The translations under genes and the position numbers were made by a program. This document shows positions 52,678-60,757 of a DNA stretch of 64,000 nucleotides, one piece after another (position 1 is the stretch's first letter; the number at the start of each line of letters is the position of its first letter). The notes beneath the pieces were generated by a model. The model ran no database searches. It worked only from the letters and a program-made list of their open reading frames with translations, and had not been told where the DNA came from. The stretch is from Candidatus Poseidoniaceae archaeon (GTDB lineage: Archaea > Thermoplasmatota > Poseidoniia > Poseidoniales > Poseidoniaceae): contig CALJHE010000001.1 of assembly GCA_938075675.1 (NCBI GenBank), forward strand, positions 25,194-89,193, given 5' to 3'.

Positions 52678-52686
52678 AATATATGT
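52678..52686 (-). promoter_or_regulatory. TATA box of the TM2/EF-hand gene
   Basis: The minus strand reads CATATATTC, centred about 24-25 nt before ATG 52658, which fits leaderless transcription. It also shows that the gene is transcribed separately from the TVP38-like gene just upstream (52721). Confidence 0.6.
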
Positions 52687-52720
52687 GCATTATGTGCCTC
52701 AGAAGTCGATGCAAAGAAGA

Positions 52721-53500
52721 TTACTCTGCTTGTGGAATCGCATCCTGTAACGCTTTCATCGAAGCACGAGTGACAAGAACCGTGGCGAAGATTGAAGCGA
52801 TAATTCCAAGCACAAGCATTGCGTTGCCGAGTGGTGTAGAATTCATACTATCCATGCCAGAGGAATTGAGTGCAAAGCGACCAAGAGCGTGACCGTAATA
52901 GGCATAGGCCAACGAATAGACAATTCCTGAACAGTTCGAAACCATGTAGACGCGTAGACTCACTGGAGTTGCCGACATCAAGTAATTGAGCCATTCATCT
53001 GGAATCAGTGGAGAGAGGCGGACCAGCACTGATATTTTCATTGCATCAACGGTCAACGCTGTCTCGATGTTGCGAAGACGTTGGTCGTTCATAATCGAAC
53101 GTTGAATGCTCTCACGAAACAACCACCGCCCAAGCAAGAAGGCAATCAAGCCTCCGAGCAGTGAAGCAATGAAATTCGCCGCTGCTGCAATCCAAAATGG
53201 GAAAATCGCCCCTGCCGCTACCTTGATGAGAGGTGTTGGAAACAATACAACAACAGCCAGCGAGAGTGACAGCGTGAAAATGACTGGCCCAAGAGGACCC
53301 AAGTCATCGAACCACTGCAAGATGTTTTGAGCATCCCGGAACAAAAGAATACTGCAGATTGCGCAGAATACAAGTACCAATAGACCAATCAAAGCCCTCC
53401 AACGGTAGACCTTTGGTTGATTCGTTTTGAGTTCATCCAAATCCGATTTACGATCAACAAGTCGAAGTTCACCCGGACGTGGTATGGGGTACTTCGACAT
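52721..53500 (-). CDS. TVP38/TMEM64 (VTT domain) membrane protein
   Basis: 259 residues from ATG 53500, with AGGAG 5 nt upstream. DedA/VTT-like core: VLFPTPLIKVAAGAIFPFW, GGLIAFLLGRWLFRE, and LVRLSPLIPDEWLNYLMSAT, which contains the family's R-x-[ST]-P re-entrant motif. About five membrane helices. VTT proteins have been implicated in lipid scrambling and transport across membranes. It is coupled to the receiver-domain gene upstream: that stop overlaps GTG 53506. Confidence 0.85.
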   Translation of the reverse strand: MSKYPIPRPGELRLVDRKSDLDELKTNQPKVYRWRALIGLLVLVFCAICSILLFRDAQNILQWFDDLGPLGPVIFTLSLSLAVVVLFPTPLIKVAAGAIFPFWIAAAANFIASLLGGLIAFLLGRWLFRESIQRSIMNDQRLRNIETALTVDAMKISVLVRLSPLIPDEWLNYLMSATPVSLRVYMVSNCSGIVYSLAYAYYGHALGRFALNSSGMDSMNSTPLGNAMLVLGIIASIFATVLVTRASMKALQDAIPQAE

Positions 53501-53502
53501 GT

Positions 53503-54573
53503 TCACTCCTCTTCATCTGCGGGTGGAAGAGCGTCCAAAACATCTGCCATCATTTGTGCTGCATCCTCAATTTGGGTCAACAAGGTAATGTCAGAAACCA
53601 CTCCACGTTGGCCCAAATTCCACATCAGATCAGAGACGACTTCCGAGGTTAGTCGAGTCAATTTCAACACTTCTGGGTCGATAGGGACCATCGTGCCAAA
53701 ATCATGCAGAGCGACCAATTCAGGCTCTTCGTCAAGAATCGAGTCCATTTTAGATTCGACTTCATCGGCTAAATCCTGTGCTTGTGCCTCCAAGATTCCT
53801 TCCATAGAAGAGGAGAAGCCCTGCTTCATTTGTTGGAGTTTGTTGCCACCAAGAGAAGTGCCACGCTTTGCTTGACTTGGAGATGAAGGGCCAATTGTTT
53901 GATTTTGTCCGGGTGCAATTTGAGCATTGAGTTCTCCATCTGCGCTTGCTTGCTCAACCAATTTATTGAGGGCCATTCGAAGCATTGACGACATAGCTGA
54001 AGAATCGAGCTCCGTACTTACTTCCATACCTTCTTCATCCATTTGAGAAAGAATTTCATCGATAAAGTTTGTATTAATTTTCTCAGGCCCGACGAGTCCT
54101 TTCAGCATCGGGAGAGCCCAACTGCTGTCGCCCATTGTCATTGAAACATCAAAACTACCGCCTCCAGCAGACGCTCGTTCTACATCTGCAGGTGGTGGAA
54201 CAAATTGCTTGCGAGTGTGTTTATTCAACTGCTGGATGAGAACATTCATGTCCACTGGTTTTCGAATAACTTCCGAAACTCCGGATTGTGCCGCGCTCAT
54301 CAGGTATTCCTGTGAAACATTTCGACCGAGAATAACGATACGGCACTTGAAAGCAAATTCTGGGTCACTCATCAAACGTTGAGAGGCATCAATAGCATCC
54401 CCGCTTTTCCATTCTCCGTCGAAAAGAACGACTTCCGGCATAATGGCAAGAGCGGTGCCTTCTGCCTGACGGAGGGTGGCTGCTCTGGTAATGTCAAATC
54501 CATTCCGTTCGAGAGTATTAGCAAGAAGAGAACGTCGTCCTTCATTTTCGTCAGCAACGATAACTTTGGCCAT
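53503..54573 (-). CDS. Receiver (REC)-domain protein with unknown C-terminal region
   Basis: 356 residues from ATG 54573, behind GGGAGGGAG. N-terminal CheY-like receiver: KVIVADENEGRRSLLANTL (acidic pocket), phospho-acceptor Asp in MPEVVLFDGEW, a small residue in RIVILGRNVS, and conserved Lys in SEVIRKPVD. The remaining 230 residues are acidic, helix-rich and without an HTH, ending DALPPADEEE. No histidine kinase is in the window. It is not an obvious DNA-binding regulator; it may act by protein contact. Co-translated with the VTT protein. Confidence 0.8.
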   Translation of the reverse strand: MAKVIVADENEGRRSLLANTLERNGFDITRAATLRQAEGTALAIMPEVVLFDGEWKSGDAIDASQRLMSDPEFAFKCRIVILGRNVSQEYLMSAAQSGVSEVIRKPVDMNVLIQQLNKHTRKQFVPPPADVERASAGGGSFDVSMTMGDSSWALPMLKGLVGPEKINTNFIDEILSQMDEEGMEVSTELDSSAMSSMLRMALNKLVEQASADGELNAQIAPGQNQTIGPSSPSQAKRGTSLGGNKLQQMKQGFSSSMEGILEAQAQDLADEVESKMDSILDEEPELVALHDFGTMVPIDPEVLKLTRLTSEVVSDLMWNLGQRGVVSDITLLTQIEDAAQMMADVLDALPPADEEE

Positions 54574-54675
54574 ATTCTCCCTCCCTTTGATTGGAGGGAT
54601 AACTGTAGAGTCTTGAACCTCACCCTTGCGGCAGGTGTTGAATGTCCAATTCAAGAAGAGAAACGCAAAGCCGGC

Positions 54676-55890
54676 TTAACCCTGAACTACTTCCGATGGT
54701 GCAGAGGCTTGCCAAGCCATTATACCGCCTTCAAGATTGTACAGGAATGTGGCATCATAACCAGACTGGATCAGGTACATAGCAGCCATTTGTGAACGCA
54801 TACCGCTTCGGCAGAGTACAACCACATCTCGATCTTGAGGAATTGAATCCAAAGCAGTCGTAACCGATTCGTGGTCAATTTGGAAGTCGGTTGATTCTAC
54901 GCGTGCTTGGTGGTATTCCCCATCAGAGCGAACATCGAGAACAAACGGTCTCCAACCCTCCTTACGACGGTCAAGGAGTTGTTGCATTGAGATTGAGTTA
55001 AACATTGTATCATCGGTAGAGGCTTCTCCTTCATCAACCTCACCTTGAATACCGACCCGCATACACCATTCATCATTGTCAAACATGCGCTGACTCTGCG
55101 AGAGATCAACCACCGGTATTCGTTCAGGATTTGACGTGAATTGCAACGTGTCAAAGGTCATCGCCTGAGCATCATACAGCAACAATCGACCGTTCAGCAC
55201 TTCACCGAGACCGAGTACAAGTTTGATGACTTCATTCGCCTGGAGTGAGCCAATCACCCCAGGAAGAACACCCAGAACTCCCCCCTCCGCACAGGAAGGT
55301 ATTGTTTGAGGAGGGGGGGCTTCAGAAAACAGGTCACGATAACATGGCCCATTCTGAACATTGAACACGCTTACTTGGCCTTCAAAACGATATATAGAAC
55401 CGTAAACCCAAGGTGTATTTCTCAAAAAGCAGACATCATCTATGAGATATCGGGTTGGGAGATTGTCTGTTCCATCAACAACAACATCCCAGGTCTCTTG
55501 GAAAATCACATCAACATGCTCTGGAGAAAATTGAAGGTCGAAAGTGCTGATCTTCAAATTAGGATTTAATGCCAACAATCGGTTCTTGGCTGATTCTACT
55601 TTTGGTTCACCGACTTCCGCTGTCGAATGAATCACTTGTCTCTGGAGATTTGAAACATCGACCCGATCGTTGTCAACAATTCCAATGTGGCCGATTCCTG
55701 CTGCTGCTAAATAGAGCAATACGGGGCTTCCTAATCCCCCTGCACCAATGACCAGAACACGAGCCTCAGCGAGCTTTTGCTGTCCTTCAAGGCCCACCTG
55801 AGGCAGAGATATATGACGAGCATAACGCTGTAAATCAACATCCACGGTGAATCCCAAACCGTTCCAAGCACGGCTCGAACATAAACTCAT
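54676..55890 (-). CDS. MoeB/ThiF-like E1 adenylyltransferase fused to rhodanese
   Basis: About 404 residues (ATG 55890; GTG 55845 gives a start nearer the family's). It activates a ubiquitin-like sulfur carrier by adenylation. Motifs: LQRYARHISLPQVGLEGQQK, VLVIGAGGLGSPVLLYLAAA, DNDRVDVSNLQRQVI, DGTDNLPTRYLI, and catalytic Cys in PSCAEGGVLGVLPG. C-terminal rhodanese with active site VVLCRSGMRSQM. The zinc-binding cysteine pairs usual in MoeB are mostly missing (GPCYRD for CxxC; no second CxxC). It may serve molybdopterin, thiamine or tRNA sulfur transfer. Follows trxB closely. Confidence 0.88.
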   Translation of the reverse strand: MSLCSSRAWNGLGFTVDVDLQRYARHISLPQVGLEGQQKLAEARVLVIGAGGLGSPVLLYLAAAGIGHIGIVDNDRVDVSNLQRQVIHSTAEVGEPKVESAKNRLLALNPNLKISTFDLQFSPEHVDVIFQETWDVVVDGTDNLPTRYLIDDVCFLRNTPWVYGSIYRFEGQVSVFNVQNGPCYRDLFSEAPPPQTIPSCAEGGVLGVLPGVIGSLQANEVIKLVLGLGEVLNGRLLLYDAQAMTFDTLQFTSNPERIPVVDLSQSQRMFDNDEWCMRVGIQGEVDEGEASTDDTMFNSISMQQLLDRRKEGWRPFVLDVRSDGEYHQARVESTDFQIDHESVTTALDSIPQDRDVVVLCRSGMRSQMAAMYLIQSGYDATFLYNLEGGIMAWQASAPSEVVQG

Positions 55891-55898
55891 TGAACGTT

Positions 55899-56825
55899 TC
55901 AATGTTGGTCTTCAAGCCATTTTTCGACATCCATTGCAGCTTGACATCCCATGCCAGCCGCAGTGATAGCCTGCTTGTAACGAGTGTCAACGACATCGCC
56001 TGCGGCAAAAACGCCCTCAACAGAAGTCATAGTGTGCTTCTTGTGCAGAATGTAACCTTCTTCATCAACTTCGACTTGTCCTTCAAGGAAGCCTGTCATT
56101 GGCTTGTGCCCGATTGCTATGAAAGCTCCAGACACGTTGATGGATTCAGTTGAACCGTCCCGTGGGTCTTCTAGGATTGCTCCTGTGAGCCCTTTGTCAT
56201 CAGAAAGCCATTCCTTCACTTGGCGGAAGGTTTTGATTTCGATTTTCTCGTGGTTTGCAGCACGGTCGTACATAATGGTAGATGCTTTGAAGACATCTCG
56301 TCGATGAATCAGCGTGACTTTGGAAGCGAACCGTGTGAGGAAAGTTGCTTCTTCACAGGCGGAATCTCCGCCGCCGATGACCATCACTTCTTCATCCTTG
56401 AAGAAGGCCCCATCGCATGTAGCACAAGTTGAGATTCCACGCCCTTTTTGCGCTTCTTCACCTGGAGCATTGAGCCATATTGACTCTGCACCTGTCGAGA
56501 CAATGATGGCATTGGCGAGGAATGTTTCACCTTCGACAACCACCTTGAACGGCCGCTCAGAAACATCCACAGATTCAACGTTCTGGTCTCGAACTTCAAG
56601 TCCGAAGCGTTCGGCTTGCTCTCGTAATTCCATCATCATTTCAGGACCACCTATGCCCTTCGGATAGCCAGGGAAGTTCTCAATATCGGAAGTAAGCATC
56701 AACTGACCTCCAGACAGATATCCTCCAAACATGAGTGGTTCGAGCATAGCCCGTGCAGCATAGAGGCCTGCTGTGTATCCTGCTGGCCCGGAACCAATGA
56801 TGATGACATCGTGTACTTTTGACAT
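55899..56825 (-). CDS. trxB: Thioredoxin reductase
   Basis: 308 residues. FAD motif HDVIIIGSGPAGYTAGLYAA, redox-active CATCDGAFF, NADPH motif VMVIGGGDSACEEATFLT, and the C-terminal FAD segment VFAAGDVVDTRYKQAITAAG. Normal length for the bacterial/archaeal low-Mr type. AGGAG lies 9 nt before ATG 56825. It sits between the riboflavin genes, whose product it needs as FAD, and a sulfur-transfer E1. The thioredoxin partner is not adjacent. Confidence 0.96.
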   Translation of the reverse strand: MSKVHDVIIIGSGPAGYTAGLYAARAMLEPLMFGGYLSGGQLMLTSDIENFPGYPKGIGGPEMMMELREQAERFGLEVRDQNVESVDVSERPFKVVVEGETFLANAIIVSTGAESIWLNAPGEEAQKGRGISTCATCDGAFFKDEEVMVIGGGDSACEEATFLTRFASKVTLIHRRDVFKASTIMYDRAANHEKIEIKTFRQVKEWLSDDKGLTGAILEDPRDGSTESINVSGAFIAIGHKPMTGFLEGQVEVDEEGYILHKKHTMTSVEGVFAAGDVVDTRYKQAITAAGMGCQAAMDVEKWLEDQH

Positions 56826-56894
56826 GGTTGAAATCTCCTATAGTGACTTACGAGGGGCCTCACCATTTGAACATTGACATGGCGCAATTTGAAA

Positions 56895-57161
56895 TCAGAC
56901 CGGATTATTCGACTCGGTGCTTGATTTCTTCATGCCTTTCAAACGTTTGAAGAGCCATCGAGAGAAAACCATTGAACACAGAAGAAAGCCAATTGAAACA
57001 GGTAACGGCGCCTCCGCAGATGTTGATAAGAAATAGGTTACAAGAAGAATTCCAGCACCATAAAAAGCCCTGAAAATGGAGAAGAGAATAAAACCTCGAA
57101 GCAAGGGATTCTTTTTCAATCGCTCAAATGCAGAGGGTTGCATGGTGAATCCTCGCCTCAT
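56895..57161 (-). CDS. Small two-helix membrane protein, unknown
   Basis: 88 residues from ATG 57161, which overlaps the ribH stop as ATGA; ATG 57143 with GAGG upstream is an alternative. Basic N-terminus, two membrane helices (FILFSIFRAFYGAGILLVTYF and a second around VSIGFLLCSMVFSRWLF), basic C-terminal tail. Not recognised. Coupling to ribH makes it a real gene and a candidate for a membrane role linked to flavin, but no evidence beyond position. Confidence 0.65.
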   Translation of the reverse strand: MRRGFTMQPSAFERLKKNPLLRGFILFSIFRAFYGAGILLVTYFLSTSAEAPLPVSIGFLLCSMVFSRWLFKRLKGMKKSSTESNNPV

Positions 57162-57556
57162 TCAAGCATCGAAGAAATTGCAGCCACTGCAGCTCGTGCA
57201 TGCGGTTCAAGGCGAGGTTCGATGTGCTCTGGCTCCGCACCTGGGCCGATGATTCCGAGTCCGACTGGTTTCTCATGGACAAGTTGAAGTTCGATTATGG
57301 TCTTGATAACAGCTTGGCCCATGGCCAAACCATGTTGCGTTTGACCTCTTTCGATAATACCCAAACAAGCCACACCTTCGATATCATCATCAGCCAACAG
57401 GCGGTCGATAGCAAGGGGAACTTCCATGGCACCTGGCACCCAAACGACATCTACAATGTCGAGTCCGAGTGCAGTAGATTCATCGCGAGCCCATTCCAAC
57501 ATACGTTCGATTTCCGATTTGTGAAAAGAACCACAGACAACAGCGATATTTGACAT
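57158..57556 (-). CDS. ribH: 6,7-dimethyl-8-ribityllumazine synthase
   Basis: 132 residues from ATG 57556 (GGAG 9 nt upstream); longer forms of this frame overlap ribE and are not supported. Penultimate riboflavin step. Motifs: IAVVCGSFHKSEIERMLEWA, VPGAMEVPLAIDRLL, ACLGIIERGQTQHGLAMGQA with the catalytic His, and PVGLGIIGPGAEPEHIEPRL. The short length matches archaeal RibH. Confidence 0.94.
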   Translation of the reverse strand: MSNIAVVCGSFHKSEIERMLEWARDESTALGLDIVDVVWVPGAMEVPLAIDRLLADDDIEGVACLGIIERGQTQHGLAMGQAVIKTIIELQLVHEKPVGLGIIGPGAEPEHIEPRLEPHARAAVAAISSMLE

Positions 57557-57560
57557 AGTA

Positions 57561-58166
57561 TTAACTCCTTTTTTCTTCCAGTACACGTTCAACAGTCGAG
57601 ACGATTGTTTGCGTCGTTGAATCAATTTCCAAGTTAACGGCATCGCCAACCAGCTTGCTGCCAAGGGTTGTGAGTCGAAGCGTTTCTGGGATGATATGAA
57701 TTGAAAAAACGCCTTCGTGAACTGAGCCGATGGTAAGAGAAATCCCATCTATTGCGATGTAGCCTTTCTCCATGACGTATTTTCTCAAATCAGCAGGAAC
57801 CAAGATTTTGAAATCCATACCTTCGCCCTTTTCTACTCTCGATTGCAACAGACCTGTGGCCATAATGTGGCCTGAGAGGAGGTGTCCACCAATTTCATCT
57901 CCAAACTTCAACGAGCGTTCAATGTTCACAGATGAGCCTTTCTCAAGTTGTCCGAGTGTCGTGCGTTCAAGTGTTTCAGGGATGACATCAAAATCAACAC
58001 TCAAGCCGTCAATCCTGACTGCCGTTAGACAGGCACCATCAACGGCTACACTTGCACCAATTGCTAAATGTTCAGTGTCGGGAATTTGGATGGTGAACGT
58101 ATGAACAGATTGTTTCTCTTCTACAGCAAGAACTGTCCCCGTCCCTTGTACAATGCCAGTAAACAT
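57561..58166 (-). CDS. ribE: Riboflavin synthase, trimeric bacterial type
   Basis: 201 residues with two internal lumazine-binding repeats. N-terminal MFTGIVQGTGTV, first repeat GASVAVDGACLTAV and GHLLSGHIMATGLL, second repeat KGYIAIDGISLTIGSV with FSIHIIPETLRLTTLG. Dismutates two lumazines to riboflavin. Most archaea use an unrelated pentameric RibC, so this is a replaced enzyme, probably of bacterial origin. Its ATG shares a base with the ribL stop (TGATG). Confidence 0.95.
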   Translation of the reverse strand: MFTGIVQGTGTVLAVEEKQSVHTFTIQIPDTEHLAIGASVAVDGACLTAVRIDGLSVDFDVIPETLERTTLGQLEKGSSVNIERSLKFGDEIGGHLLSGHIMATGLLQSRVEKGEGMDFKILVPADLRKYVMEKGYIAIDGISLTIGSVHEGVFSIHIIPETLRLTTLGSKLVGDAVNLEIDSTTQTIVSTVERVLEEKRS

Positions 58167-58612
58167 CAGACGTCACGCTCCAATTGGTTTGAACGCTGAA
58201 GAATCCGGGCGATGATTTTTCGAGTTCCGTCCAAATCATCACTCAAGCCTTCGACTCGAGTTACTTCGATGTGTTGGTAACCGAGTTCGTCAAGTTGAGA
58301 GCGAATTCTATCTTCTGCGTGTTCTTGATCGTATCCCAATGCAATAACATCGGGTTTAACAACGGGTAAAATATCGAAAATTGGCACTTCGGGAGGATTG
58401 CCAATAAGTGCTTCATCAACCGGTTTCAGGCCGTTGACCATCCTACGACGAAGTTCTTGTCCAGTCACTGGCTCATGTTTCCTCATACGTACTGTATCGT
58501 CATGAGCGACGACAACCGTCAAGTGATCTCCGAGTGATTTGGCCTGTTCCATGTAGTGCAGATGACCAGCGTGCAACAGGTCAAAAACTCCGACTGCCAT
58601 GACGCGCTTCAT
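58166..58612 (-). CDS. ribL: FAD synthetase, archaeal nucleotidyltransferase type
   Basis: 148 residues from ATG 58612. Cytidylyltransferase-fold enzyme: VMAVGVFDLLHAGHLHYMEQ with HxGH, VVVAHDDTVRMRK, DVIALGYDQ, and LDGTRKIIARIL at the C-terminus. In archaea RibL transfers AMP from ATP to FMN. Similar glycerol-3-phosphate cytidylyltransferases are the alternative, but its place between ribB and ribE settles the role. Riboflavin kinase is not in the window. Confidence 0.92.
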   Translation of the reverse strand: MKRVMAVGVFDLLHAGHLHYMEQAKSLGDHLTVVVAHDDTVRMRKHEPVTGQELRRRMVNGLKPVDEALIGNPPEVPIFDILPVVKPDVIALGYDQEHAEDRIRSQLDELGYQHIEVTRVEGLSDDLDGTRKIIARILQRSNQLERDV

Positions 58613-58673
58613 ATGCTCACCTGTTGCTGTGAAAGTATTGTCACACATTGTTTTACCGGATAGAGATACTTAC

Positions 58674-59384
58674 TCATTCTGCATTCAATGCATCAATGAG
58701 TTGTGCCCCTTCAAGGAAAGGAATGTTTCTCTCGAGTGCCCATGCACGGGCGTCTTCGACGGACAGAGCATTATCTCCGTCTTCTTCAAGCATTTCAGCT
58801 CCGATGACCACCGGAGTCATTCCAGACAATCTCGCCAGTCCAACTGCTAATTCTGTGTGGCCCTGGCGGCGAGAGAGGCCGCCTTCTGTTTCACGGCATA
58901 CTGGGATGTGGCCAGGCGTTCTGAATTCTTTACCGAGAGCCACTTGTGCTTCTTCGCCGTGAATCCCGGATTCCATAAGTTCGTTTGTGAGTTCCGCAAA
59001 CCGGCGTGTCGTGAGTGAGCGGTCCATGTCAGTGATTCCAGTGTATGTATCTCTGTGATTCAATGAAAGAGTAAACGCAGAGCGAGCATCGTAACGCAGG
59101 TCATTGGTGACCAATTTGCGTAACACTGGGAATTGTTCGGTGAGAGCATCTTGGGTATGGAGGTCTTGTAAGAAGGGTAGAGAAAACAATTCTCCTACAT
59201 CGTGTCCAATTGCAAGGAACAGTAAGCCGCCACAGTCTTGTCTCAGTTGGCGCATAGTCGCCGGTTGTGCGCTCTGTCCAGGGAACAACAAATCCGTTTC
59301 TCCTTCACGCTTTTCAGAGTCAAAAAGACAAACCGGCATCCCGTTTCGGAAGGCGTTCACTGCGGCTTTAACTTGCTCGTCCAT
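58674..59384 (-). CDS. ribB: 3,4-dihydroxy-2-butanone-4-phosphate synthase
   Basis: 236 residues from ATG 59384, with GAGGG about 6 nt upstream; the frame stays open upstream but that part shows no family features. Makes the four-carbon unit of lumazine from ribulose 5-phosphate. Motifs: FDSEKREGETDLLFPG (metal and substrate acids), RQDCGGLLFLAIG, THRD-like NHRDTYTGITDMDRSLT, FRTPGHIPVCRETEGGLSRR, and QGHTELAVGLARLSG. First gene of the rib operon; no GTP cyclohydrolase fusion. Confidence 0.93.
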   Translation of the reverse strand: MDEQVKAAVNAFRNGMPVCLFDSEKREGETDLLFPGQSAQPATMRQLRQDCGGLLFLAIGHDVGELFSLPFLQDLHTQDALTEQFPVLRKLVTNDLRYDARSAFTLSLNHRDTYTGITDMDRSLTTRRFAELTNELMESGIHGEEAQVALGKEFRTPGHIPVCRETEGGLSRRQGHTELAVGLARLSGMTPVVIGAEMLEEDGDNALSVEDARAWALERNIPFLEGAQLIDALNAE

Positions 59385-59530
59385 GAGCAGCCCTCGGCGG
59401 GAGGAGTTCATGAATGGTCGTATGTAACTGCTTAACGAAGACTGCGTAAAAAAGCCATTTTTTGCGGACAGCCAACGGAAAGGGATTATCATAGGAAGAC
59501 ACTTGGGTTGTTCCTGCGGGGACGTGAATT

Positions 59531-60658
59531 ATGCCAATTAAACTCGGACCTGCAGGCGTTCCACTCTCGTGCAAAGGACGAACAATCGTCGAAGGAATGG
59601 ACGACATTATCTCCCTCGGCCTTGAAACGATGGAAGTTCAAACCGTCCGTATGGTTGCTCCTCAACATTTTGAGCAGTACTGGCAAGCTGGCGTCTTGGC
59701 AAACAAAACGGATTTCGAAATGAATATTCACGGACCTTACTATTCAGAATTACTTGGCAACCGTGTAGAGCGCGGACGTTCGATGACGAAAATTGAAACA
59801 ACCTTGCAGGCGGCACGCACCATCAACGCACGCCACATCACACTCCACGCTGGCCACTACGGTGGCATGCATCCAGGCAGCGCAGCAAACGAGCAAGTTG
59901 CGAACGTGTTCGCAGGTATCGTAGACAGAGTTCACGAGATTTGGCATGATGATGAAGATGAATTCCCCGTTTTCCCATGGATTAAAGATGGAACACCCTC
60001 AAAAATTGGCGTAGAAACATCCGGCCGCCAAGAACTCTGGGGGAGTCTCGAAGAAGTCCTCGAAGTTGTCAACCACGTCGAAGGTACCATCCCAGTTCTC
60101 AACATCGCTCACATTCACGCTCGTGGTCACGGAAAGATGAGGACCTCTGAAGACTACGGCGAGTTGTTTGATGAGGTTCGAGAAACAATAGGTACAAAGG
60201 AATTCTACTGCCACTTTTCCGGTGTGGAACACCGCTCTGGAAATGCTATGCATTACACGCAAATCAAGAAGTCCGATCTTAACTTTGAACCGCTTGCTGA
60301 ATTCATCGTCGAGGATGGAGGATGGCTCGACATCACACTTATTTCGGATTCACCGCTCTTGGAACATGATGCAATGTACATGTTACAAAACATCGAAAAA
60401 TCACGTCATCGCCAACTCGAACGCAAGGCTCGAGAAGACCGTAGACGGGCACTGTCTGCACAAACCGGCTCCACACCCGTTGCCTTGGCTGCTCGCGAAC
60501 AACAGGCAGAACCTACCGAAGCAGAGAGCACAGTTGCAGAACCTGAAAAGGCGGAAGAGAAGAAGCCGGCAAAGAAAGCAGCTTCAAAGAAGGCTGCTAA
60601 GAAAGATGAAGAGAATGTTTTCGATCTTGATGAAGAAGACGATGACGACCTTTTCTGA
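59531..60658 (+). CDS. nfo: Endonuclease IV-like AP endonuclease with charged tail
   Basis: 375 residues. TIM-barrel DNA repair enzyme acting at abasic sites. Metal-ligand motifs: MNIHGPYYSELLG, ITLHAGHYGG, KIGVETSGRQELWG, VLNIAHIHARGHG, YCHFSGVEH, and ITLISDSPLLEHD. Residues about 280-375 form a tail: basic KSRHRQLERKAREDRRR, then Ala/Glu/Lys repeats (KKPAKKAASKKAAKK), ending in an acidic patch DLDEEDDDDLF. The tail is not in bacterial Nfo and may bind a replication or repair partner. Confidence 0.9.
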   Translation: MPIKLGPAGVPLSCKGRTIVEGMDDIISLGLETMEVQTVRMVAPQHFEQYWQAGVLANKTDFEMNIHGPYYSELLGNRVERGRSMTKIETTLQAARTINARHITLHAGHYGGMHPGSAANEQVANVFAGIVDRVHEIWHDDEDEFPVFPWIKDGTPSKIGVETSGRQELWGSLEEVLEVVNHVEGTIPVLNIAHIHARGHGKMRTSEDYGELFDEVRETIGTKEFYCHFSGVEHRSGNAMHYTQIKKSDLNFEPLAEFIVEDGGWLDITLISDSPLLEHDAMYMLQNIEKSRHRQLERKAREDRRRALSAQTGSTPVALAAREQQAEPTEAESTVAEPEKAEEKKPAKKAASKKAAKKDEENVFDLDEEDDDDLF

Positions 60659-60757
60659 TTCGGTGCAGAACCGTCTTAGCATCCGAAACAGCATCATGCG
60701 ACTGAATTATAGTGGCAACTAACATAAGTGAAGGGAGCGGCGTAGAGATTGTTCTCT

